Below the pieces are notes generated by a model. The model worked only from the letters and a program-made list of their open reading frames with translations. It made no database searches and was not told the origin of the DNA. A DNA stretch of 64,000 nucleotides from Teratosphaeria epicoccoides (Eukaryota > Ascomycota > Dothideomycetes > Mycosphaerellales > Teratosphaeriaceae), in contig JADDMT010000038.1 of the NCBI GenBank assembly GCA_021401465.1, positions 62,001 through 126,000 on the forward strand, in the 5' to 3' direction. Both the position numbers and the translations under genes were made by a program. This document shows, piece by piece, positions 56,192-64,000 of the stretch; the stretch's first letter is position 1, and each line of letters begins with the position of its first letter.

Positions 56192-58111
56192 ATGGCAGAC
56201 AAGATATCTCAGATCAAAGAGTGGCAGGAGCGAGTGAAGGATTTTGAGCCGCTCGACCTCAAAAGGCTCCAGCAGCCTCTGGGCGAGCTCAACGACCATC
56301 TCACCCTCCGCTCATACATTGTCGGTCACAGCGTGACGGACGCGGATTTGGCAGCATGGAAGACGTTGAGAACAAATAGAGTGGCGTTCGGATTCATTAA
56401 GGGCGGCGCTCTGCCAAATCTGTGGCGGTGGTTCAACTTCATCCAGGAGACAGAGAATCCGACGGTGGAGCAACAGACGAAGAACTTGTCGAAGGAAGGG
56501 CAGGATGAGGGTGCCAGCTACGACATTGGTTTGGAGGGCACTGAGCATGGTGTTGTCACCAGGTTTCCTCCCGAGCCTTCTGGCTACCTGCACATCGGGC
56601 ATGCAAAGGCTGCTCTGCTCAACGACTATTTCGCACACAAGAAGTACAAGGGCAAGATGATCGTTCGTTTCGATGATACCAACCCGTCAAAAGAGAAGCA
56701 AGAATACCAAGACGCAATCCTGGAGGACTGCAGTCTTCTTGGCATCAAGCCAGATCAAGTGACATACACTAGTGACTACTTTCAAGATCTGTACGAACGC
56801 TGTGTGCAGAGCATCGAGGATGGTAACGCGTATGCCGACAACACGCCACAAGAGCAGTTGCGGGACGAGCGCGAGAAGCGTATCGAAAGTTCTCACCGCA
56901 ACGATTCAATTGAGGACAACCTCAAACACTTCGAAGAGATGAAGTCTGGCAGCAAGGAGGGTACCAAGTGGTACATAAGAGCCAAGCTCGATATGAGCAG
57001 CAACAACGGCGCTTTGCGGGATCCAGTCATATACCGCTGCAACCCACAAGCACATCACCGGACTGGCAGCACATGGAAGATCTATCCGACCTACGACTTT
57101 GCCTGCCCCATTGTCGACTCTGTTGAGGGCATCACCCATGCGCTAAGAACCACCGAGTACAATGACCGCGACGCACAGTATCAGTGGTTCATCAAAACAC
57201 TCAAGCTGCGACCGGTGTACAACTGGAACTTCTCTCGCATGAACTTCATCCGCACTCTGCTGTCTAAGCGCAAACTTACCAAGATTGTTGACAATGGCGT
57301 CGTCTGGGGCTGGGATGACCCGCGCATGGCCACAGTCCGTGGCATTCGTCGTCGCGGCATGACCATCCCAGCTCTCCAGGAGTATATTCTCAAGCAAGGT
57401 CCGAGCAAAAACATCAACTTCATGGATTGGACGTCGTTCTGGGCGACAAACAAGAAATACATCGATCCGGTCGCCAAGCGCTACACTGCCGTCGTCAAAC
57501 AGGATGCTGTGAAGTGCACAGTCGCTGGCGCCCCAGAAGCACCAAGGACCGAGGACAAAGATGTGCATGCGAAGAACGCCGAGCTCGGCAAGAAGAAGGT
57601 AGTCTACAGTAAGCACATCATCCTCGATCAGGCCGACGCGCAATCATTCGAAGATGACGAAGAAATTACCCTCATGAACTGGGGCAACGCGATTGTGCGC
57701 AAGAAGAGCTACTCCCTCAACCCCATTAACGCCATCGCCTCTGCCGTCTCCGACAGCACTCAGCGTCTCGTCTCCTCCCTCGAGCTCGAACTGCACCTCC
57801 AAGGCGACGTCAAGAAGACCAGCAAGAAGATCACCTGGCTCTCTGAGGACCAGACGCTTACACCGCTCACTATGTTTGACTTTGACTACCTGATCACCAA
57901 GGACAAGCCAGACCCAGACGACAGCCTGGAGGATATTCTGAACCAGAATACAGAGTTCAAGACTGAGGCGCTGGCGGATTGCAATGTTGCGGAGTTGAAG
58001 GAGGACGATATCGTGCAGTTTGATCGGAAGGGGTTTTTCAGGATCGATAAGCCGTTTAGGCATGGGGAGGCCGCTGTGGCGTTTCAGATTCCCACGGGGA
58101 AGAAGATGTAG
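56192..58111 (+). CDS. Cytosolic glutamyl-tRNA synthetase
   Basis: A single exon of 639 aa. An N-terminal GST-C-like segment (about 1-90; LRSYIVGHSVTDADLAAWKTL) is typical of eukaryotic cytosolic GluRS. The class I core shows RFPPEPSGYLHIGHAKAAL (HIGH motif near residue 133), FDDTNPSKE, YPTYDFACPIVDS, HALRTTEYNDRDAQYQW and the KMSKS equivalent LSKRKL (near 357). The C-terminal anticodon-binding beta-barrels follow. The eukaryotic GluRS core resembles GlnRS, but the GST-like N-terminus and the DTNPSKE motif favour GluRS (yeast GUS1). It attaches glutamate to tRNA-Glu in the cytosol. Start context (AAATGG) is good and there is no better upstream ATG. Confidence 0.94.
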   Translation: MADKISQIKEWQERVKDFEPLDLKRLQQPLGELNDHLTLRSYIVGHSVTDADLAAWKTLRTNRVAFGFIKGGALPNLWRWFNFIQETENPTVEQQTKNLSKEGQDEGASYDIGLEGTEHGVVTRFPPEPSGYLHIGHAKAALLNDYFAHKKYKGKMIVRFDDTNPSKEKQEYQDAILEDCSLLGIKPDQVTYTSDYFQDLYERCVQSIEDGNAYADNTPQEQLRDEREKRIESSHRNDSIEDNLKHFEEMKSGSKEGTKWYIRAKLDMSSNNGALRDPVIYRCNPQAHHRTGSTWKIYPTYDFACPIVDSVEGITHALRTTEYNDRDAQYQWFIKTLKLRPVYNWNFSRMNFIRTLLSKRKLTKIVDNGVVWGWDDPRMATVRGIRRRGMTIPALQEYILKQGPSKNINFMDWTSFWATNKKYIDPVAKRYTAVVKQDAVKCTVAGAPEAPRTEDKDVHAKNAELGKKKVVYSKHIILDQADAQSFEDDEEITLMNWGNAIVRKKSYSLNPINAIASAVSDSTQRLVSSLELELHLQGDVKKTSKKITWLSEDQTLTPLTMFDFDYLITKDKPDPDDSLEDILNQNTEFKTEALADCNVAELKEDDIVQFDRKGFFRIDKPFRHGEAAVAFQIPTGKKM

Positions 58112-58129
58112 GGGGCTGGAGTGTGGGGT

Positions 58130-58440
58130 TGATGCTGGCAAGTGTTGAGGGCAGTGAGTGCTTGTTGGGCCGAGTGACGGACTGTTGACGGGGCTGAGTG
58201 CTCGTTGATGCGAGGGACTGCAGACATTGAACCGTTGACATTCTTCATCACATGTCAACACGATTGACTGCTCGTTGACCCATCTGACTGCTCTTTGACA
58301 TGATTGCTGCTCGTTGAGACTGATGAATGCTGTCTGACACGCTCACATGGCTGATGATGCGACTCACAGTCAATTTTGGCCTCAACATGTCAATTGACAT
58401 ACTCGTCGGATGACTGATTGAGTGGCTGATACGGGTAATC
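58130..58440. repeat. Degenerate GTTGAC / GACTGCTCGTTGA repeat array
   Basis: Directly 3' of the GluRS stop the sequence repeats GTTGA at spacings of about 19-21 bases, often as TGACTGCTCGTTGAC-like units (for example near 58265-58320), degrading outward. It holds no ORF of note. The remaining spacer to about 59200 shows only short mixed sequence and a CTG/CAG-rich patch near 58825. Confidence 0.6.
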
Positions 58441-59254
58441 CGGGAGGGGTCGTGCGCACGTGAGCAGACGGAAAAGGCCACAAGCTGCAGGCATGTGATC
58501 GTACCCATCCAACGCCGAGTGCCGCGTCGACCTGTGAGGCTGTGATGGACTAGACGCCGCCAAGTGAGGCGTCTCAGTGGCTTTGCACATTGGCAGTCTA
58601 GGGTTGACCTCTTCAGTGACAGGAGATAGCTGATCCTTTGCCGGGGTCCACCTCAGGCTCCGATGACCTTATCACCACATCATGTACGTGTGACACGTGC
58701 CTGACGAATGTACACCTGATAGAGTACTACCGACAGTGGTAGCTTCCCAATAGCAGGGTCCGGGCTAGTGCCAGGACTAATAAGATTCTGGACTAGCGGG
58801 ACGTGGCTTGTGAGATCATCGCAGCTGCACCTGCTGCTGCTGCTTCCCGCCGTGCGAGCGTGCGTGCTTGAACCGGCGACTACGACCGATGCTCCTGCCT
58901 TGATCGGCCGTGGCTGCTTCCCTGTGACATGACTGCGACGACCTTGCCCACATGCATGTGAGAGTCCACGAGAGCGCCAGGAGCTGACCTTTGATTCATC
59001 TTAGCCAATTTATTGAGCCAAAGCCAATCGATCTGACACCCGCACATTCATCCAACCGGAGCAAGCGAGCAAGCCACCCAGGCGCACGTGAGGATTGCGA
59101 GGCAGCCATCACGGTGCTCGTGAAGTCTCAAGCTGGACTGTACCCGACGTGCACGCAAACATAGCAAAGCAGTCATACTGCAATCAATCGGATCCGGGCG
59201 TTTGCCCGCCGGCAGATGTCGTGAGCCCGGTGTGGGCTAACCACCACGACAGGC

Positions 59255-61673
59255 GTGCCATCTACTGCTCCACCACCCAGGACTGCTTTCGAACTGGAGG
59301 ACGATACTCCCGCGAGCTCCTCCCCTATCATTACCGCCGGCCCAACCGCTACCTCCCACCCAATATCCAACCCATCACCAGCATCAGAATCTACAGCACA
59401 ACTACCACCCTCCCGCTCGCGAGCCCCCACCACGACCTCAGCGACTGGTCAGGCATCACGTGCGCACGACGACACCTCACTAGACGAGCGCCCACGCAAG
59501 AGGAGGAGACGCGAGTCAGGAACAGTAGAGGACAGAGTGTACGATCAGTCGTCCAAGCAGAGATCTGCGCGGCAGCGCGCAGACAACGTTCCGACCGACA
59601 CCGAGAGTATGCGGCTTGACCAACACAACAGTAGCCGACACGAACACAGACCGCGCCCGTCGGCCAATGGTTCCTCATCGCAGGAGAACGGCTCCAGTCC
59701 TTATGCAAACGGTTCGGCCAATGGAAATGTTGAGACGAATGGCTTCCACAGCAGTGTGAGCACCAACGGTCATGGCGGTCCTGGGGAGGAGAGGAGTAAA
59801 GAGCCATTCTATGGGCACGATAGGGAGGAAGTAACCAGGATCCTGCTGCAGAGTCTGAGCGATTTAGGCTACCATGGTGCGGCCAGACAACTGAGTGGAG
59901 ACAGTGGGTATGAGCTTGAGATACCCAGTGTTGCGGCCTTCAGGCAGGCGGTCTTGAATGGGGATTGGGACGATGCTGAGGCGTTGCTGTTTGGGTGCGA
60001 AGGGCAAGAAAGCGAGGGTGGCGTGTCGTTGGGCAACGGACATGCAGCGACGAACACGGAGCAAAGTCGCAATAAGAGCAGGATCAACATCTCAAGCGCT
60101 TCAAACGGATCATCTGCGCGGCAAGGCTTGCCGCTTGCTGAGGGCGCAGATGTAGTGACGTTGAGATTCTACCTGAGGCAGCAGAAATACTTGGAGCTTT
60201 TGGAGCGGAGAGAGAAGAATATGGCACTGATGGTATTGAGGAATGAGTTGACACCGTTAAAACGGGACATCAACCGATTGCACGAACTGTCGAGTCTGAT
60301 AATGTGTCTATCGGCTGAAGATCTGCGGCAGCAGGCAGAGTGGGATGGCGCGCGAGGCGAGAGCCGGGCAATCTTACTCAGTGAGGTTTCGAAGTCGATA
60401 TCACCGTCGGTCATGATCCCGGAGCATCGACTGGCAACTCTACTATCTGCGAACCAAGAAGAGCAGATCTTGAATTGCCGGTATCACAACACAACCGCGC
60501 AGCCGAGTCTGTACACAGACCACGAGTGTTCAGCCGACGACTTCCCGATGCAGGTCCTGACTGAGTTGCGAAATCATACTGATGAGGTGTGGTTCCTTGA
60601 ATTCAGTCATGATGGCTCCATGCTCGCCACGTCTGGTAAGGACGGCTTAGTATGCATATACGACACCTCCAATTGGCGTATACGGCACGAGATCCGAGAA
60701 CACGAGAGAAACGGCATTGGAGATATGGCGAAGGGTGTTTGCTGTGTGGCGTTCAGTCCGGACGACGAGTACCTCATCTCCTGCTCACAGAATAACGAGT
60801 TTGCCGTTGTCTCCACCAGAGATGGACGCAGAGTCGCACACGGCGACCACTTCGACTACCCAGTAACATCAGCAGCTTGGCTACCAAACTCGTTAGAGTT
60901 CATCGTTGGCTCACAGAGCTCGGAACGGCCACTGGGTCTGTACAGCCTAAGATCAGCGACTGGCTCGTCCAACTCTTCAGCGGTGAAGAACAACGAGCTA
61001 TACACGTGGCGGGAACCGCCATGGGATGCTTCACTGCGAGAGAATCCAACCTCCTACCGAATTACTGATTGCGCCGTCGATCCTCAGGGCGAACGAATGG
61101 TAGCCACAACCACCGATAACCTTATCCTCTCCTTCGACCTCCGAACACGCATGAAGATCGCAGAATGGCAGATGGAAGATAAGCTGCAGTCTATCAACTT
61201 CGGCGTCGACGGCACGCAGATCCTCGTAAACATGAACGAGCAAGGTGTATTTGCTCTGGACTCCAAGACGGGCGAGATTTTGGGGCGGTATGAGGGTATG
61301 GTACAAAAGGAGTACGTGGTCCGGTCTTGCTTTGGCGGCGCGGGAGAGAATTTCGTGGTGTCCGGATCCGAGGATAGTCGAATTTGGGTTTGGCGGAGGC
61401 AAACGGGGGCGCAGGTAGTGGTTTTAGAAGCGCATGCGCCGGGGACGGTGAATGCGGTTGCGTGGCATCCCAGGGATCATGCAATGTTTGCGAGTGCGGG
61501 GGATGATCGGAGGGTTAAGATGTGAGTTTTGCGTGATTCTCTGTTGTCTGGGTGACTTACTGACGTTGTGGAATAGATGGACGAGCGCGAATGCTCTGAA
61601 AGCTTGGGGTGGAGGCGCTTCGAGAATCATTGTGGGGCCCTCAGCTTACTCACAGGGGCTTGGCGGCCGATAG
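59255..61673 (+). CDS. GID7/WDR26-like LisH-CTLH-WD40 protein (5' end unresolved)
   Basis: The main exon runs 59255-61521, and a last exon 61577-61673 is joined by a 55 bp intron that completes the final WD repeat (DRRVKIWTS). About 788 aa are visible. The N-terminal ~180 residues are disordered. A LisH-like segment (VTRILLQSLSDLGYHGAARQLS, about 190-215) and a CTLH-type helical region (to about 330) precede seven-bladed WD40 repeats from about 440 (HTDEVWFLEFSHDGSMLATSGKDGLVCIYD). This layout is that of yeast Gid7 and human WDR26, subunits of the GID/CTLH ubiquitin ligase that degrades gluconeogenic enzymes. The frame starts at 59255 without an ATG, directly after a CACGACAG splice-acceptor-like sequence, so a short upstream exon is expected. 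I could not place it; an internal ATG at 59608 is the fallback. Confidence 0.85.
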
Positions 61674-61707
61674 CACGGTGAACGGCTGGATAGAGCGTGT
61701 GAAGTGC

Positions 61708-61730
61708 AGGAGGAGGAGGAGGAGGAGGAG
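61708..61730 (+). repeat. (AGG)n microsatellite
   Basis: About seven AGG units in the 3' flank of the GID7-like gene, just past its stop codon. Confidence 0.8.
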
Positions 61731-61899
61731 CCTAGGTACGGGTTTGTGGTTCATCTACGTATGGATTCCCAGAGGCTCGCGGCGCTCGTGAGGCATTTGT
61801 ACAGGGAGGGGCCGGCGCGAGAGCAGCGGGGTTGGAGGTAGGGGAGGCGATTGAGAGCACGGGGTCATTTGGGTAGGTAGTGTGGGTTATGATGATACT

Positions 61900-62170
61900 C
61901 GCCTCAATTCAGGTCATTTGGCGATGCGTGTGTGTCATTGGTCTCAACTGGCAAGTGAGGGGTTGATGGGCCGAGGCGAGGTGACGTGGGAGAGTGAGTG
62001 GTGAGGTTGCTGGCTGCGTGTGGACGCGGATGACAGCTCGATGATACAGTTGACTGCTTGTTGCCTCAGGTGATTGCTGCTTGACATTGCTGACTGTATG
62101 TTGATGCCGGTTGACTCGATTGATACTGGTGCCTGATCTCCTGAGACAAGTTACCTGATTGATGAGCATG
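61900..62170. repeat. Degenerate GTTGAC repeat stretch
   Basis: GTTGA/TTGAC words recur (near 62046, 62058, 62081, 62098 and 62109), mixed with GACTGCTTG-like words as in the array after the GluRS gene. It is non-coding, in the 3' region of the GID7-like gene. The first part is only weakly repetitive. Confidence 0.45.
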
Positions 62171-63420
62171 AGATGCTCCTGGCGCTGTACAGACATCTCG
62201 GGATCCCTGGGAGTCAGCTGGATCAGCTCGGGGAGGTTCCATCAAGATGGCGCTTTCGCGAGCGTGTTGTACTGGGAGCTGGCCGCGCATTTCGATGAGC
62301 TGACTCTGAAATGCTGGGTCGAGATATTAGGAGGAAAAGAACACAAGTGTATCACCATTGCCGTCGGACCTACGCGTGGGTGCGATTTGCAGCCGAGCTT
62401 TGCTTGGACACTTGCTTACAAGACAAGGTCCCTAGGATATGCTTAGTCCGCCGTGATTTGTGTACAGATTGCCGCGAGCCCTGGATACAATTCTTCGCAC
62501 ACATACTAGTACGCACGGAAAGGCATCATGGGAACAATTCTACGTGCGGACAGACACCATGGATCAGGCGGAGATACGACATGCTGCTGCCGCCGCCGCC
62601 GCCGCCGTACTCTTCGCGGCCGATGGGTCTACGCGATACTGCCACAGCTACGACTGCATCCGCAGCGACAGAGGCGCTGACACCGCTCCGCACTGCTAGG
62701 GGCATTCTTGCGCCAGGTCCTCCTCACGGACGAGACTATGAAGGTCGCAGGTCCACCCATTCGTGACAATGTTTTTCGCTCTTTTTCGCGGATAGGAACG
62801 GACTGGCGACGCGATATCAGAGCCGCGTGGAGGACGGGAAGGCTGCTTCGATCGACGGAAGTCCTACAAGTTTGCCACTTAGGCAAAGCGGCGATCTCGC
62901 TTCAGCTGCCGTGAACTGTGGCGTGGGGATGCTCTTCGATCGGCTCCACCGTCCCAGGGGTGAAGAGACGGGAGGGTATCGTGGCTGCATTATTCGGGAT
63001 TAGTGGCGACGACTGGGGAACGCGGCTTGTGGTGGCCAACGCGGAGGTGATGTCCAATGAGGGCGAGAGCGGTGGTAGTGAGAGTTTGTCAAGGGATATC
63101 GGGATCGATACGGCAGGTCTGCCCAAGGCGCAGCACGGGATTGGCGTGAGTAGGAAGTGGTAGTGTGTCTGCGCAAATTCAGAAGTGGTCTTGCTTTGAG
63201 GTTCTGGAGGTGGACAAAGGGGTGGCTTGGGGTCATGCTAAGTCGCTCCGCGCGGTCTTTCCAAGGCGTCTGGCTCCGAAAGAGTATCGGTAGGGGTCCA
63301 GTAATGCCCCAGTGATCAGAAGTCGATCCCTCGACGGGTTGGTCAATGACATTAGATCGACAGCAGCAGGTACGGTTGCCGAGCTGTCAGTCTTGGTTGC
63401 CGGTCTCGAGCATGCGGACG
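62171..63420. other. Intergenic stretch
   Basis: Only short overlapping ORFs occur. A CCG/GCC trinucleotide run lies near 62585-62610 and gives Pro or Ala runs in two frames. No domain or convincing exon chain was found. Confidence 0.45.
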
Positions 63421-63620
63421 GCAGAATATACAGAAAATGGCTTGATGACACGGGCAATGACTTGATATGGATGATGGCTTATTGACGCACTTAGATGGCA
63501 GACGACATTGTCGGCGTTGTCATTGCATGGGACGGCTTATTGATACAGCGACTGCTTGTCAACACGGCTGGAGCTGTCAATGACGGGACTCGCTGGGTGG
63601 CTGACTAAAGGTGCGACTCT
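63420..63620. repeat. Degenerate CTTGTCAAC / CTTATTGA repeat stretch
   Basis: Words such as GGCTTGATGACACGG, GACTTGATATGG, GGCTTATTGACGC, GGCTTATTGATAC and GCTTGTCAACACGG recur across 200 bp. It is related in sequence to the other GTTGAC/GTCAAC arrays in the window. Non-coding. Confidence 0.5.
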
Positions 63621-63697
63621 TTACCACCCCCAAGCTTGATCAACACGGCCTTGTGCCGCAAGTGTCCATCCAAGCTATACCAATAGCCCTCTAGTCC

Positions 63698-64000
63698 TTA
63701 ACGAGGGCCCTTGTACGCACCAAATGGCGTGTCGCCTGCATTGGTCGGCAGAGTGCAATGCCCACCGTCCCGCCCTCAAACGCCTTTGACACTCGCGAGG
63801 TCTTCAGTATAGATAGACGCAATAAGCCCGTACTCGGTACTATTTGCCTTTTCAATAGCTTCGTGCCCAGTATAAAAGGTGTTGATGTTGACGAACGAAT
63901 CGAAGACTTCCTCGACCTGCGTCTTATCGTCCTCAGGCACGTAGATGAAGTAGCTTTCGCCCTCAACTTGAGGAGCCTCGCCGCCAACCTCCAGCTTAGC
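63698..64000 (-). pseudogene. Aldehyde dehydrogenase C-terminus, broken, runs off the window
   Basis: On the minus strand, from the window edge inward, the sequence follows the C-terminal part of the ALDH family: EVFDSFVNINTF, HEAIEKANSTEYGLIASIYTEDL, then FEGGTVGI and PTNAGDTPFGAYKG. In an intact enzyme the first block is EEIFGPV-like. Here the Gly-Pro pair is missing and the block before it is shortened. After the DLASV segment the frame changes to reach FEGGTVGI and changes back to reach PTNAGD, so two frameshifts occur within about 100 bases, followed by a stop. The catalytic cysteine region would lie outside the window. It is a decayed gene unless the base calls at the edge are poor. Confidence 0.75.

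Noticed and set aside
1..64000. tRNA, rRNA, CRISPR or complete transposase genes
   Set aside because: No cloverleaf-like segment with conserved T-arm, no rRNA-like block, no regular spacer-repeat array and no transposase or reverse transcriptase ORF was recognised by eye; a tRNA scan was not possible.

Overview
This window is nuclear DNA of a filamentous ascomycete (Pezizomycotina; probably a dothideomycete, though that rank is a guess). The signs are short 49-95 bp introns with fungal splice sites, few introns per gene, and a gene set typical of the group: NmrA, a fungal KDM5, a sorbose-reductase-like SDR, a secreted GH43, a HR-PKS and an NRPS. Exon-intron models below were worked out by hand from reading frames, splice signals and family alignments recalled from knowledge. 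No search was run.

Left part (1-16.2 kb): the 3' end of an unknown gene, a pICln homologue, an EthD-domain protein, a small secreted protein with a Pro-Ala repeat, a small orphan ORF, mitochondrial ribosomal protein uL1m (with a GC-AG intron), a secreted GH43-type enzyme and the nitrogen regulator NmrA. Two gene-poor stretches (3.7-6.4 kb and 11.3-15.0 kb) hold nothing I can support.

Centre (16.6-37 kb): a biosynthetic locus. A large NRPS gene (minus strand) and a highly reducing PKS gene (plus strand) diverge from a shared 1.5 kb promoter region, and an apparently intact cytochrome P450 lies just beyond the PKS. This looks like a split PKS-NRPS pathway in which the NRPS would extend a polyketide, and both core genes are broken. 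The PKS has lost almost all of its AT domain, with one breakpoint at or near the acceptor end of an intron. The NRPS has two 5-bp tandem-duplication frameshifts, an in-frame stop, a frame change at an abnormal C-C junction and another inside its second A domain. The shared promoter carries a ~375 bp inverted-repeat element that looks like a MITE. I read the locus as a recently decaying secondary-metabolite cluster.

Right part (37-64 kb): mostly housekeeping genes: an RA-PH scaffold protein, a GT25 glycosyltransferase, a small unknown, a KDM5/JARID1 histone demethylase, the Slx1 nuclease, an SDR, a conserved unknown with a nucleotidyltransferase-like motif, cytosolic GluRS, a GID7/WDR26-like WD40 protein and, at the edge, a broken aldehyde dehydrogenase C-terminus. 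Four intergenic stretches here carry the same kind of degenerate GTTGAC/GTCAAC repeat with a spacing near 20 bp.
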